A DNA stretch of 64,000 bases from Leisingera sp. SS27 (GTDB lineage Bacteria; Pseudomonadota; Alphaproteobacteria; Rhodobacterales; Rhodobacteraceae), in contig NZ_JAQNCY010000001.1 of NCBI RefSeq assembly GCF_028368855.1, forward strand, positions 930,001 through 994,000, written 5' to 3'. Shown piece after piece: positions 29,428 to 39,364 of the stretch (positions are counted from its first letter, which is position 1; each line of letters starts with the position of its first letter). The notes under the pieces were generated by a model. That model saw nothing but the letters and a program-made list of their open reading frames with translations, searched no databases and was not told where the DNA came from. The position numbers and the translations under genes are program-made.

Positions 29428-29769
29428 TCACTCTTCGATGAACACCTTGTTGTTCGGGGTCACACCGCGGGTATAGGTGCAGAAGGTATCGTGCGCCTCG
29501 GGCGTGGTCGTGTGGATCTTGATATTGGTGATCACTTCCACCGCGCCGAACTCCAGGCAGGCTTTCTCCGCCTGCTTGACGATCTCCAGCAGGTGATCCA
29601 GCTCACCTTTCATGGTGGTCTCCATCGCCCCCACCTGGAACGGCACGCCTGCGGATTTCACCACGGCAATCGCCGCGTCCACCGCTTCGAAGTTGTTGCC
29701 CGCGCGCAGCCGCGGGATGACCTGAAATGCCAGCATAACGGTGTTTTCTGTTGAAGTGCCTGCGGTCAT
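29428..29769 (-). CDS. Thiamine-binding protein of the MTH1187 family
   Basis: A 113-residue ferredoxin-like protein of the MTH1187/YqgV family, members of which bind thiamine. Supporting segments are MLAFQVIPRL at the first strand, FQVGAMETTMKGELDHLLEIV and VEVITNIKIHTT. The ATG at 29769 has an excellent AGGAGG site; the frame open to 29796 overlaps murD. The start lies 19 bp after the murD stop, so it is probably co-transcribed with murD as the end of the upstream dcw segment. Confidence 0.75.
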   Translation of the reverse strand: MTAGTSTENTVMLAFQVIPRLRAGNNFEAVDAAIAVVKSAGVPFQVGAMETTMKGELDHLLEIVKQAEKACLEFGAVEVITNIKIHTTTPEAHDTFCTYTRGVTPNNKVFIEE

Positions 29770-29788
29770 GCCTGTTTCCTCCTGCGAC

Positions 29789-31186
29789 TTAACCAAGCCG
29801 CGCTTTCACTTCCGCAACGAAATCATCACCGCGCTGCTCGAAGTTGTCATATTGGTCAAAGCTCGCCGCGGCCGGCGCCAGCAGTACCGTGTCACCCGGC
29901 TGCGCCTCTGCCATGGCGCGCTCCACCGCTGCGGCCATGGTGGTGCAGACCTCCGCCTCCACGTCCAGCTGCAGCGCGAACCCCGCCGCCTCGCGGCCGA
30001 TCACATAGGCTTTCACCACATTGGCAGTTTGCCCCTGCAGCGCATTTAGCCCGCCGTCTTTTTCCAGCCCGCCGCAGATCCAGCGGATGTTCCTGAAGGC
30101 GCTCAGCGCCTTTACAGCGCTGTCCAGGTTGGTGGCCTTGCTGTCATTCACATAGCGCACGCCATCTGCCTCAGCGATGGTCTGGCTGCGGTGCGGCAGG
30201 CCGGGAAAGCTGGCCATCGCCTCGCCGATCAGCCGCGGCGCCAGCCCCAGCGTGCGCGCCGCAGCATAGGCCGCGCAGGCGTTTTGATGATTGTGCGCGC
30301 CCGGCAGGCCCATCATCTCCCGCAGGTCGATGGAGGCCGCCTGCCGCCCCTTGCGATACTCGCTCAGAAACCCCTTCCTGGCAAAGACCTGCCAGCCCGG
30401 CCCGGTCAGCTTGCGCGCGGCGGACACCCGGATCACCCGGTCGTCCCCCAGCCCTTCGGACAGCTGGCCCGCCAGAAACAGCCCCTCGTCCTCGTCGATG
30501 CCAATGACGGCGCGGTCCGGCCCGCCTTCGGCAAAGAGGCGCCGTTTGGCTGCGAAATAGCCGCCCATGCCGCCATGCCGGTCCAGATGGTCGGGGCTGA
30601 GATTGGTGAACACCGCCACATCCGGCGTCAGTGCCCGCGCCAGCTCCGTCTGATAGCTCGACAGCTCCAGCACCACCACGCCGCCCTCGCCGGGCGGATC
30701 AATGTCTAAGACCCCGCGGCCGATATTGCCCGCCAGCTGGCTGTCACGGCCCGCCTCCTGCAGGATGTGGTGCAGCAGCGCCACCGTGGTCGATTTGCCG
30801 TTGGAGCCTGTCACCGCCACCACCTTGGGCGGCTGCTCAAACATCTGCCACTCAGCATCAGCAAAGGAGCGGAAGAACAGTCCGATGTCATTGTCCACCG
30901 GTACGCCCGCCTCAATCGCCGCGCGGATCACCGGGTTCGGCTTGGGATAGAGATGCGGAATGCCGGGTGAGGTGATCAGCGCCGCCACATCATCAAAAGC
31001 ACCGGATATATGCAGGTCGCGGCAGGTGAAGCCTTCTGCCTCAGCCGCCTCCCGTGCCGCCGGGTTGTCGTCCCAGCAGATGGCCGCGGCCCCGCCCGCG
31101 CGCAGAGCCCGCGCCGTCGCCAGACCTGAGCGCCCCAGCCCCAGCACCGCCACCTTGGCGCCTTCATATCCTTTGACCGGGATCAT
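29789..31186 (-). CDS. murD: UDP-N-acetylmuramoylalanine--D-glutamate ligase MurD
   Basis: A 465-residue Mur ligase that adds D-glutamate to UDP-MurNAc-L-Ala. The N-terminal domain starts [17 protein letters not shown]; the P-loop is TGSNGKSTT; the central domain has ELSSYQTE and [11 protein letters not shown]; the C-terminal domain has [23 protein letters not shown]. The ATG at 31186 is preceded by AGGGCAGG. In this genome it follows a TPR gene instead of mraY directly, and ftsW, normally next, is ~4 kb away. Confidence 0.97.
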   Translation of the reverse strand: MIPVKGYEGAKVAVLGLGRSGLATARALRAGGAAAICWDDNPAAREAAEAEGFTCRDLHISGAFDDVAALITSPGIPHLYPKPNPVIRAAIEAGVPVDNDIGLFFRSFADAEWQMFEQPPKVVAVTGSNGKSTTVALLHHILQEAGRDSQLAGNIGRGVLDIDPPGEGGVVVLELSSYQTELARALTPDVAVFTNLSPDHLDRHGGMGGYFAAKRRLFAEGGPDRAVIGIDEDEGLFLAGQLSEGLGDDRVIRVSAARKLTGPGWQVFARKGFLSEYRKGRQAASIDLREMMGLPGAHNHQNACAAYAAARTLGLAPRLIGEAMASFPGLPHRSQTIAEADGVRYVNDSKATNLDSAVKALSAFRNIRWICGGLEKDGGLNALQGQTANVVKAYVIGREAAGFALQLDVEAEVCTTMAAAVERAMAEAQPGDTVLLAPAAASFDQYDNFEQRGDDFVAEVKARLG

Positions 31187-31258
31187 AGCCTGCCCTTTCG
31201 CACGTCCGCCGTTTTGGGGATTACCCTGTACAGAGGAACCTCCGGAATGCAAGCGGGG

Positions 31259-32689
31259 CTATTCTGCCTGTTTGGCCAGAAAGATCTCCAAATTCCTGCG
31301 TACAGTTTGCGTTTTCGGGTGCTTACCCCCCAATGCCCGCTCAGATACCGCCAGCGCCTCGCGGTACAGCGGCTCCGCCTCCTCATGCCGCCCGGTCGCC
31401 TGCAGCAGCCCCGCGAGGTTGTTCAGGTGGGTGGCATAACCGGGATGCTCTGTGCCAAGCGTCTTGCGGTCAATCTCCAGCGCCTCGCTGTACAGCGGCT
31501 CTGCCTCTTCATACCGCCCGGTCGCCTCCAGCAGCCCCGCGAGGTTGTTCAGGCGGATGGCATAATCGGGATGCTCTGTTCCAAGCGTCTTGCGGTCAAT
31601 CTCCAGCGCCTCGCTGTACAGCGGCTCTGCCTCTTCATACCGCCCAGTCGCCCGCAGCAGCCCCGCGAGGTTGTTCAGGTGGATGGCATAATCGGGATGC
31701 TCTGTTCCAAGCGTCTTGCGGTCAATCTCCAGCGCCTCGCTGTACAGCGGCTCCGCCTCATCATACCGCCCGGTCGCCCGCAGCAGCTCCGCGAGGTTGT
31801 TCAGATCGGTGGCATAATCGGAATGCTCTGTGCCAAGCGTCTTGCGGTCAATCTCCAGCGCCGCGCGGTACAGCGGTTCGGCTTTCGCGTACTCCCCCTG
31901 AGATCTCAAGCTCCCGGCAAGATTATTCAGCGCAGTTGCTGTTCTTTCATCCTCATCTCCAAATTCGCTGCGTGCAACATCCACCAGATCCTCTTCAAAG
32001 CGGATTGCCTGCTTGTGCCGTCCCGCCCGCCAAAGGAATGTGCCGGCTTTGATCAGGGTTTCATAATTCGGGTCCAATTTTGCGGCGCGCGCGTAGTGTT
32101 CCGCCGCATCCAGCCAACGCACTTCCTGTTCGGCAATTTCACCCCGGCCAAAGGCTGCGCGGGCCGCTTCCTGCACTTCCAGTTCTCTATGTGCCTCGAT
32201 TTCTGCAAAAATCCCGTCTGCGATGGAGAAGTCCCCCTGCTCCAAAGCGGTCCGCGCTTCGGCAATGCGCTCACCGCCTATGCCGTTGCCCGACCGCTCG
32301 AGCAGCGCTTCCAGATCGGCGATGCGTTTTTGAGCGTCTGCCAAAGCCGGCTCCGGATCAGCGATCTGTTTCTCCAGCTCGGCTATCCGTGCGCGAAACT
32401 GGTCTTTCTCCGACTGGTCCGCTTCAGCCAGTTCCCGCTCCAAGTCTGCTTTCAGATCGCGTCGTATGCGGATGAATTCCGGCACTGTCAGAGCCGGGCC
32501 ATCTACTGCTCGGTTAGGACTTAGGGCAGCAACTGTCTTTTCATCCAGCGTGACTTTCTCTGGCGCTTTCCGCCGAGCAAACAGAACTCGGACTGGCTTA
32601 AAGAAGAACTCAATACCAGCGAGTAATGCAGCCCCACCGCCCAAAGCCGTTCCATGTGTATTCAGGAATGCCAGAATCTCATCGCGCAA
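31259..32689 (-). CDS. Membrane-anchored TPR protein with near-identical repeats
   Basis: A 476-residue protein starting at TTG (32689) with AGGGGA about seven bases upstream. One hydrophobic segment (about residues 16-30) is followed by a basic patch, a charged coiled-coil stretch (about 75-135), degenerate TPRs and then a run of 42-residue TPR_12/kinesin-light-chain-type repeats. Each repeat has the pattern LNNLAxLLxATGRYEEAEPLYSEALEID. It is a protein-interaction scaffold; no enzymatic domain is visible. It sits between mraY and murD, where most dcw clusters have no gene, and probably came by insertion. A role in division is possible but unproven. Confidence 0.8.
   Translation of the reverse strand: MRDEILAFLNTHGTALGGGAALLAGIEFFFKPVRVLFARRKAPEKVTLDEKTVAALSPNRAVDGPALTVPEFIRIRRDLKADLERELAEADQSEKDQFRARIAELEKQIADPEPALADAQKRIADLEALLERSGNGIGGERIAEARTALEQGDFSIADGIFAEIEAHRELEVQEAARAAFGRGEIAEQEVRWLDAAEHYARAAKLDPNYETLIKAGTFLWRAGRHKQAIRFEEDLVDVARSEFGDEDERTATALNNLAGSLRSQGEYAKAEPLYRAALEIDRKTLGTEHSDYATDLNNLAELLRATGRYDEAEPLYSEALEIDRKTLGTEHPDYAIHLNNLAGLLRATGRYEEAEPLYSEALEIDRKTLGTEHPDYAIRLNNLAGLLEATGRYEEAEPLYSEALEIDRKTLGTEHPGYATHLNNLAGLLQATGRHEEAEPLYREALAVSERALGGKHPKTQTVRRNLEIFLAKQAE
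31326..31955 (-). repeat. 126-bp tandem repeats inside the TPR gene
   Basis: Units begin at 31452, 31578, 31704 and 31830, with a diverged unit before 31452. The period is exactly 126 bp (42 codons). By eye the units at 31452 and 31578 differ at only about five positions, including silent ones, so the expansion or homogenisation is recent at the DNA level. Confidence 0.9.
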
Positions 32690-33211
32690 AGCGTTTCCCC
32701 TGAACAGAGTAACTAATTGAGCCGGACAATATCAAATCGCATAGAAGTTGAAAGCTGGCGTTTTCCACTGAGGGCAGTGCCCGAACCGAGGGGCGGGGTG
32801 TAAAGCGCCCGCGTCGTGCTGGAAGCACGCCTGCGGCATGACGGGGATGGTTCGGGCGCTGCCCGGCGTGCCGCCGGGCGGGAGGCTGCAACTGGCAGGT
32901 GTTGCCTACCCACCGTACGCGGCCCTCACCGTATCTTCACTCCGTCAGGTTAGTCTCCAAGCGTTGCAACAAGAAGACCAGGAGACCGGCCCCCTCAGAC
33001 CACCTCTTCATCGGGTGCAGGGCGGGCCCGCGAAAGGCCGATAGACGGGCACAGCCCCTTGGCAAGGGCTGTCCGATGCTCCGCCCCTCCGGCGGCGCCG
33101 CCTTCTTCCTCAAAGACAAACCGCCCGCAGCAGCAGCCCCGGGCGGTTCCATGAAAAAGAGAGTTCAAACTGCCCCGCCAGCGTGACGGCGCGGCGGCCA
33201 AACGGCGTGTT
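32690..33211. other. 522-bp intergenic region between mraY and the TPR gene
   Basis: I see no convincing gene. A large imperfect inverted repeat has arms CAGTGCCCGAACC (about 32775) and GGTTCGGGCGCTG (about 32850), matching at 12 of 13 positions. A second hairpin has ACAGCCC and GGGCTGT arms (about 33049-33070). AACCGCCCG...CGGGCGGTT at ~33117-33144, followed on the minus strand by GTCTTT, probably terminates mraY. The region may mark the boundary of the inserted TPR gene. Confidence 0.5.
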
Positions 33212-34294
33212 TTACCGCACCTTCAGCGTTGCGAGGCCGATCATCGCCAGGATCAGCGAGATGATCCAGAAGCGGATCACGATCTGCGGCTCGGCCCAGC
33301 CCTTCTTCTCGTAATGGTGGTGGATCGGCGCCATCAGGAACACCCGCCGCCCGGTGCGCTTGAAGTAGAGCACTTGGATGATCACCGACAGCGCTTCAAC
33401 CACGAACAGGCCTCCGACGATGGCCAGCACCAGCTCGTGCTTGGTGGCAATGGCGATGGCCCCCAGCGCACCGCCCAGGGCCAGCGAGCCGGTGTCGCCC
33501 ATGAACACCGCCGCGGGCGGCGCGTTGTACCACAGGAAGCCGAGGCCCGCGCCGAACAGAGCCGCGCAGAAGATCAGGATCTCGCCAGTTCCAGGCACGT
33601 AATGCACGTCCAGATACTCGGTGAAGTCGACCCGCCCCACCGCATAGGCAATGACACCCAGGGTGCCGGCCGCAATCATCACCGGCATGATCGCGAGCCC
33701 ATCCAGACCGTCCGTCAGGTTCACCGCATTGGCAGCCCCCACCAGAACGCAGATCGAGAACGGCACATAGAAGATACCAAGGTTGATCAGCGTGTCCTTG
33801 AACACCGGCAGCGCCAGCTGGTTCTGCAAAGGCGCCGGGTGATAGGCCGCAGCCCAGAGCGCCGCAATCACCGCAATCATAATCCCCAGCGCCAGCCGCA
33901 CCTTGCCGGGCACGCCCTTGGTGTTCTGTTTGGATACCTTGGCGTAATCATCGGCAAAGCCGATGAGGCCGTAGGCCAGTGTCACAAACAGCACCAGCCA
34001 GACAAAGGGATTGTCCCAGCGCGCCCACATCAGGGTAGCGGTCAAGAGCGCGCCCACCACCAGAAGGCCGCCCATAGTCGGCGTGCCCGCCTTGGAAAAA
34101 TGCCCCTCCGGCCCGTCATCACGGATCGGCTGGCCCTTGCCCTGGCGCTTGCGCAGCACGTTGATCAGCGGCTTGCCGAACAGGAAGCCGAAGATCAGCG
34201 CGGTCATGAAGGCGCCGCCTGCGCGGAATGTGATGTAGCGGAAGAGGTTGAAAACATCCCCCCCGTCCGACAAAGCGGTCAGCCAATAGAGCAT
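33212..34294 (-). CDS. mraY: Phospho-N-acetylmuramoyl-pentapeptide transferase MraY
   Basis: A 360-residue integral membrane enzyme with about ten helices that transfers phospho-MurNAc-pentapeptide to undecaprenyl phosphate, giving lipid I. Conserved motifs include GTPTMGG, the GFADDYAK aspartate pair, [26 protein letters not shown] and [15 protein letters not shown]. Length is typical. It lies 21 bp after murF. Confidence 0.98.
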   Translation of the reverse strand: MLYWLTALSDGGDVFNLFRYITFRAGGAFMTALIFGFLFGKPLINVLRKRQGKGQPIRDDGPEGHFSKAGTPTMGGLLVVGALLTATLMWARWDNPFVWLVLFVTLAYGLIGFADDYAKVSKQNTKGVPGKVRLALGIMIAVIAALWAAAYHPAPLQNQLALPVFKDTLINLGIFYVPFSICVLVGAANAVNLTDGLDGLAIMPVMIAAGTLGVIAYAVGRVDFTEYLDVHYVPGTGEILIFCAALFGAGLGFLWYNAPPAAVFMGDTGSLALGGALGAIAIATKHELVLAIVGGLFVVEALSVIIQVLYFKRTGRRVFLMAPIHHHYEKKGWAEPQIVIRFWIISLILAMIGLATLKVR

Positions 34295-34315
34295 CTGAGC
34301 CCTTCCCTCGTTCTC

Positions 34316-35716
34316 TTATGCGTTTTCTTGTGTGGGGGTGGAGTGACCCATTTCGCGGATGCCGTCAACAATCCTGGCCAGTGCCATGCTGAGCGATCCC
34401 TTGGCCAGCACGATGTCACCGCCGCGGATTTCATCATTCAGGTCCGGCACCGCCTCAGCGCTGGACTGATACCAGCCGCCGCGTTTTGCCTCCGGCAGGG
34501 CCTCATGCAGCGCCTGCATCAGCGGGCCGATGCAATGGATCCTGTCGATGCCCTGCACCGCGTCCAAACCGGCCAGCCCGGCGTGCAATTCCGCCTCCTG
34601 CGGGCCAAGCTCCTTCATGTCGCCGACATAGGCGATCCGCCGCCCCTGCCCCGGCGTGGCTGCCAGCACCGCCAGCGCTGCTGCCATCGAGGTCGGATTG
34701 GCGTTATAGCTGTCGTCCAGCAGGGTAATGGCGCCGCTCTCCAGCTGGATGCTCTCACGGACACCGCGGCCCTTGACCGGCGACCACAGGGCGAGGCTTT
34801 CGGCTGCTTTTGCCGGATCGGCGCCCAAGGCTTCGACACAGGCCAAAGCGCCCAAGGCATTCATTGCAAAATGGGCGCCAAGGGATTGAATACGCAGCTC
34901 AACTTCGCGCCCCGCTGCGGTGGCGCGGGCAACGGTCTCCTCGCCGTCGATCCCGGCGGAATGCAGGGTGTAGTCTGCGGCGCTTTCGCCAAACCAGCGG
35001 GTGGTTGCGCCCAGGTCCGCGGCCACATCCCGCAGGACATCGGCCTCTGCGATATCGGCATTCAGCACCGCGACGCCGCCAGGCTCCAACCCCTCCATGA
35101 TCGCAGCCTTTTCGCGGGCGATGCCTTCGACGTTTTCAAATGCCTCCAAATGCACCGCCGCCACCGTCGTAACCATCGCCACATGCGGGCGCGCCTGTTT
35201 TGCCAGCGGCGCGATTTCGCCGGGATGGTTCATGCCGATCTCGATCACCGCAAACCCGGTATCGCGCGGCATCCGTGCCAATGTCAGCGGCACGCCCCAG
35301 TGGTTGTTGTAGCTGGCAACGGCGGCATGGGTGCGGCCCTGATCGCTGAGCATCCGCGCCAGCATTTCCTTGGTCGAGGTCTTGCCGACCGAGCCGGTCA
35401 CCGCAACGACCTTGGCGTTCGTCCGGGCGCGCGACGCGCGGCCCAGGGCCTCCAGCCCCGCCTGCACGTCCTCGACGATTAATAGTGGCGCGTCGGCCGT
35501 CACTCCATCCGGAATGCGGGAGACCAGCGCCGCGCCTGCGCCCTTCTCCAGCGCCTGCGCCACGAAGTCATGGCCGTCGCGCGCGGCCTTCAGCGCCACG
35601 AACATATCGCCGGGTGCGATGGTGCGGGTGTCGATCGACAGGCCGGAAACAGCCCAGTCGCCCTGCGCCTTGCCACCGGTGGCGGCGGCGGCCTCAGATG
35701 CGGTCCAAAGGGTCAT
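34316..35716 (-). CDS. murF: UDP-MurNAc-tripeptide--D-Ala-D-Ala ligase MurF
   Basis: A 466-residue Mur ligase that adds the D-Ala-D-Ala made by Ddl. The P-loop is TGSVGKTSTK; other family segments are IEIGMNHPGEIA, VLNADIAEAD and LLDDSYNANPTSMAAAL. The start overlaps the murE stop by four bases (ATGA), showing translational coupling. Confidence 0.97.
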   Translation of the reverse strand: MTLWTASEAAAATGGKAQGDWAVSGLSIDTRTIAPGDMFVALKAARDGHDFVAQALEKGAGAALVSRIPDGVTADAPLLIVEDVQAGLEALGRASRARTNAKVVAVTGSVGKTSTKEMLARMLSDQGRTHAAVASYNNHWGVPLTLARMPRDTGFAVIEIGMNHPGEIAPLAKQARPHVAMVTTVAAVHLEAFENVEGIAREKAAIMEGLEPGGVAVLNADIAEADVLRDVAADLGATTRWFGESAADYTLHSAGIDGEETVARATAAGREVELRIQSLGAHFAMNALGALACVEALGADPAKAAESLALWSPVKGRGVRESIQLESGAITLLDDSYNANPTSMAAALAVLAATPGQGRRIAYVGDMKELGPQEAELHAGLAGLDAVQGIDRIHCIGPLMQALHEALPEAKRGGWYQSSAEAVPDLNDEIRGGDIVLAKGSLSMALARIVDGIREMGHSTPTQENA

Positions 35717-37215
35717 GCGATCCTCCCGTCCAGCGCGGCCACGGCAATGCTGGCCTGCTCCACATCATCAAACGGCAGCACCGTGTCGCCGACGGTCTGG
35801 CCGGTCTCATGCCCCTTGCCGCAGACGATCAGCGCATCACCCGCCTGCAGCATGTCAGCGCCGCGCAGGATCGCCTCGGCGCGGTCTCCGATCTCAATGC
35901 AATCCGGCGCGCCGCCCTTGACGGCGGCGCGGATGATGGCCGGGTCTTCGCTGCGGGGGTTGTCGTCGGTGACGATCACCACATCGGCGTTCTCATGTGC
36001 CGCCTGCCCCATCAGCGGCCGCTTGGTGGTGTCGCGGTCGCCACCTGCGCCCACGATGGCAATCAGCCGGCCCAGCACATGCGGGCGCAGGGCCTTGATG
36101 GCGCTGGCCACGGCATCCGGTGTATGGGCGTAGTCGACAAACACGGCCGAGCCGTTGTCGCGCGATGCTGCCAGCTGCATCCGGCCGCGCACGGTGGTCA
36201 GATGCGGCAGGGTTTCAAACACCCGCTCCGGATCCTCGCCCCCGGCAATCACCAGCCCGCAGGCCAAGAGCACGTTTTCCGCCTGGAAACCGCCGATGAG
36301 GTTCAGCCGCACCTGATAGGGCTTGTCATGCCAGGAGAAGCGCACGTCCTGCCCGGTGCCGTCATAGCGCATGCCCATAAGGTTCAGATCGCCAAGGCCC
36401 CGGCCCACGGAAATCACTTCCTGCCCCCGGGCAGCGGCCACTGCGCGCATCTCAGCGCCGCGCGGGTCGTTCATGTTGATGACGGCCACGCCCTCATCCG
36501 GCAGCACCCTGCGGAACAGGCCCGCCTTGGCGGCAAAATAGGCGTCGAATGTCTCGTGGTAGTCCAGATGGTCCTGGGTGAAATTGGTGAAGCCGGCAGC
36601 CGCCAGTTGCACCCCGTCCAGACGCCGCTGATCCAGCCCGTGCGAGGAGGCCTCCATCGCCGCATGGGTAACGCCTGCCTCTGCCGCGGCGGCCAGCGCG
36701 CGGTGCAGAGTGATGGGTTCCGGTGTGGTATGGGCCAACGGGGAGCTCCAGGCGCCTTCGATGCCGGTGGTACCCATGTTGACGGCCTCATGGCCCAGCT
36801 CTGACCAGATCTGACGCACGAATGTCGCAACAGATGTCTTGCCGTTGGTGCCGGTCACCGCCACCACGGTCTGCGGCTGGCCGCCGAACCACAGGGCGGC
36901 GGCATAGGCCAGCGTCTGGCGCGGATCCTCGACAACCACCAGGGCGGCGTGGCTTTCGTCCAGCACCCTAGAGGCGATTTCCGCCCCTGCGGCATCCGTC
37001 AGGATCGCAGTTGCGCCCTTATCCAATGCGCCCGGAATGAACTTGGCGCCATGCATCTGGCTGCCCGGCAGGGCGGCAAACAGGAAGCCTTCGCGCACTT
37101 CGCGGCTGTCCACTGCCAGTCCGGAAATCTGCGGGTCAGCGCCGCCGCGGGCAGTAAGCCCCAATTGGCTCAGTCTCAATTGGTTCTGGGGCTGGTCTGG
37201 TCTGCTGCTGCTCAT
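35713..37215 (-). CDS. murE: UDP-MurNAc-L-Ala-D-Glu--meso-diaminopimelate ligase MurE
   Basis: A 500-residue Mur ligase that adds the third residue of the stem peptide. The P-loop is TGTNGKTSV; the DNPR motif (TDDNPRSEDP) in the C-terminal domain is the determinant for meso-diaminopimelate rather than lysine. Other segments are EASSHGLDQRR and NFTQDHLDYHETF. The ATG at 37215 has GAGGG five bases upstream; the GTG at 37227 is less likely. It is preceded by ftsI with a 17-bp gap. Confidence 0.97.
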   Translation of the reverse strand: MSSSRPDQPQNQLRLSQLGLTARGGADPQISGLAVDSREVREGFLFAALPGSQMHGAKFIPGALDKGATAILTDAAGAEIASRVLDESHAALVVVEDPRQTLAYAAALWFGGQPQTVVAVTGTNGKTSVATFVRQIWSELGHEAVNMGTTGIEGAWSSPLAHTTPEPITLHRALAAAAEAGVTHAAMEASSHGLDQRRLDGVQLAAAGFTNFTQDHLDYHETFDAYFAAKAGLFRRVLPDEGVAVINMNDPRGAEMRAVAAARGQEVISVGRGLGDLNLMGMRYDGTGQDVRFSWHDKPYQVRLNLIGGFQAENVLLACGLVIAGGEDPERVFETLPHLTTVRGRMQLAASRDNGSAVFVDYAHTPDAVASAIKALRPHVLGRLIAIVGAGGDRDTTKRPLMGQAAHENADVVIVTDDNPRSEDPAIIRAAVKGGAPDCIEIGDRAEAILRGADMLQAGDALIVCGKGHETGQTVGDTVLPFDDVEQASIAVAALDGRIA

Positions 37216-37232
37216 GGCGGCCCTCACCTGTG

Positions 37233-39017
37233 TCAGTTCGAGGTGAGGGTTATACCAGTCACCTCTGCGGGTTCAACTTGCGGACGCAGCCCCAAAAGCG
37301 GCGCGACCCGGCCGATCATCTCCGCCGCCACCGGGGTGGCGGTCCAGCCTGCGGTTCGGCGCTCCTCGCCGTGGGCGATAATCGACGGTTCGTCCAGCGT
37401 CACGATCAGCACATACTTGGGGTCATGTGCCGGGAAAATAGAGGCAAAAGTGGCAATCACCTTGTCATCATAATAGCCGCCGCGAGGCTTGGGCTTGTCG
37501 GCGGTGCCGGTCTTGCCGCCCACCTGATAGCCCTCGACCTCGGCAAAGGAGGCGGTGCCCTCGCTCACCACCTTGCGCAACATCTTGCGCGCGGCGGCGG
37601 CGGAGGCCTCGCTCATCACCCGCGGACCCAGCTGCGGCGCGGTCTGTTTCAGAATCGTCGGGGCCACGTAACGACCGCCGTTGGCCACCGCAGCATAGCC
37701 TGCCGCCAGGTGCATCGGTGTGGTCGAAATACCGTGACCGTAGGAGATGGTCATCGCCGACAGCTCCGACCAGTTGGCGGGCAGCAGCGGTTTGCCGCCC
37801 GCGGCCTCGGAAATCTCGAACGGTGTCGGCTCCAGCATGCCAAGAGTGTCGAGGAAGCTTTTCTGCCGTTCCACCCCGATCTGCTGGGCCAGCCGCGCGG
37901 TGCCGATGTTGGATGATTTGACGATAATTTTAGTTACCGACATTTCGTTTCCGTAGTTGCGGAAATCGCGGATCGCAAAGCGGCCCCAGCGCAGCGGCCC
38001 GCGGGTGTCGATCACAGTGTCGGCGTTGACCAGCCCCAGGTCCATCGCCTGCGCGGCAGTGAAAATCTTGAAGGTGGATCCAAGCTCATACACGCCCTGA
38101 ACCGCGCGGTTGAACAGCGGGCTGTCTGAGGGATCAAAGCCGGAGGTCGGCGGGCGCGGGCGGTCGTTGGGGTCGAAATCCGGAAAGGAAACCACCGAAA
38201 TCACCTCGCCCGTGCGGGCATCCATCAGGATCGAGGTGGCGCCCTTGGCGTTCATCAGTTTCATGCCGCCGTAAAGCACCTGCTCTGCCGCCGCCTGTAC
38301 GGTGAGGTCCAAGGACAGCTGCAGCGGCTTGCCCGCATTGGCCGGGTCGCGCAGGTAATCGTCGAACTGGCGCTCGACACCGGCAACGCCGATCACCTCG
38401 GCGGCGTTCACGCCTTCCTTGCCGAAACCGGCCCCGCCCAGCACGTGAGCCGCCAGGCTGCCGTTCGGGTAAAGGCGCATCTCGCGCGGGCCGAACATCA
38501 GGCCGGGATCACCGATGTCATGCACCGCCTGAAGCTGCTCAGGGCTGATTTTCTTCTTCACCCACAGAAACTTGCGCTTTCCGGTGAAATCCTTGATCAG
38601 GCGCTCGCGGTCGAGATCGGGGAAGATCTCCACCAGTTTCTCCGCGGCACCGACGGGGTCGATCATCTGCGGCGGCTGGGCATAGAGGGAGTGGGTCTCG
38701 AAATTGGTGGCCAGCAGGCTGCCGTTGCGGTCGACGATATCAGCGCGCTGCGCGGCGATGGCGGCGCCGGGGACGCTGGCCACGGGTTCCGCCGGCTCAG
38801 ACACAGCTGTCATGCCCATCCGCGCGATGATGGCGCCAAAGGCGCAGACGAAGAACAGGCCCAGCACCAGAAGCCGTCCCTCGGCGCGCTGGCGGGCGTG
38901 CACCTGCATCTCCTGATGGCGCAGGCTGATGTTTTCCTCTTCGATCACATCCGGGTTTTCTCCGCTGGCGCGGGCGTGGAGGATGCGGGCCAAAGGACGC
39001 AGCGGCGTGCGGATCAT
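37233..39017 (-). CDS. ftsI: Septal transpeptidase FtsI (penicillin-binding protein)
   Basis: A 594-residue class B PBP that cross-links septal peptidoglycan. A short cytoplasmic tail and one membrane helix (about residues 48-68) precede the dimerisation domain. The transpeptidase domain has the active-site motifs STFK (YELGSTFKIFT), SSN (VKSSNIGTA) and KTG (VGGKTGTADK). Its start overlaps the ftsL stop by four bases. Confidence 0.97.
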   Translation of the reverse strand: MIRTPLRPLARILHARASGENPDVIEEENISLRHQEMQVHARQRAEGRLLVLGLFFVCAFGAIIARMGMTAVSEPAEPVASVPGAAIAAQRADIVDRNGSLLATNFETHSLYAQPPQMIDPVGAAEKLVEIFPDLDRERLIKDFTGKRKFLWVKKKISPEQLQAVHDIGDPGLMFGPREMRLYPNGSLAAHVLGGAGFGKEGVNAAEVIGVAGVERQFDDYLRDPANAGKPLQLSLDLTVQAAAEQVLYGGMKLMNAKGATSILMDARTGEVISVVSFPDFDPNDRPRPPTSGFDPSDSPLFNRAVQGVYELGSTFKIFTAAQAMDLGLVNADTVIDTRGPLRWGRFAIRDFRNYGNEMSVTKIIVKSSNIGTARLAQQIGVERQKSFLDTLGMLEPTPFEISEAAGGKPLLPANWSELSAMTISYGHGISTTPMHLAAGYAAVANGGRYVAPTILKQTAPQLGPRVMSEASAAAARKMLRKVVSEGTASFAEVEGYQVGGKTGTADKPKPRGGYYDDKVIATFASIFPAHDPKYVLIVTLDEPSIIAHGEERRTAGWTATPVAAEMIGRVAPLLGLRPQVEPAEVTGITLTSN

Positions 39018-39364
39018 TGCTGCGCCTCCGCGTTCAGGCCGGAAACTTCGACCTCGTTGGTGATCTCCAGCTCCGGCGGCACAGGGTAGGAAACCTCGTC
39101 GACGCGGCCGAACTGATCCGGGCGCAGCGGCAAGAGGCCGAGACTGTCGAAGTTAATCTCTGCCAGATCGCGCAGCCGTTGCGGGCGGTTGAGGTAGGCC
39201 CATTCGGCGCGCAGCACGCTGAGGCGCACCTGGGCAGCGCCGATTTCACGCTGCAGCGCGCGGGTGTCTTTCAGCACCTGCTGGGTGGCGTAGTTTTCGC
39301 GGTAAGCCCAGAAGGCGAGGCCAAAGACGGCCAGGCAGGTTGCGGCATACAGCAAAGTCTTCAT
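39014..39364 (-). CDS. ftsL: Cell division protein FtsL
   Basis: A 116-residue bitopic protein with a membrane helix at residues ~3-22 and a short periplasmic coiled coil (about 30-65) that pairs with FtsB. FtsL is poorly conserved in sequence; the call rests on size, topology, a [17 protein letters not shown] segment typical of alphaproteobacterial FtsL, and its position between rsmH and ftsI with four-base overlaps on both sides. Confidence 0.9.
   Translation of the reverse strand: MKTLLYAATCLAVFGLAFWAYRENYATQQVLKDTRALQREIGAAQVRLSVLRAEWAYLNRPQRLRDLAEINFDSLGLLPLRPDQFGRVDEVSYPVPPELEITNEVEVSGLNAEAQQ

Noticed and set aside
31326-31955. Regular repeats considered as a CRISPR array
   Set aside because: The period is 126 bp with no distinct spacers, and every unit encodes an in-frame 42-residue TPR. 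No cas genes are present.
32690-33211. Possible insertion sequence remnant between mraY and the TPR gene
   Set aside because: There are inverted repeats, but no transposase fragment and no target-site duplication could be seen.
33314-35482. 722-codon open frame on the plus strand
   Set aside because: It is antisense to mraY and murF, with arginine/histidine-rich sequence typical of mirrored high-GC codons.
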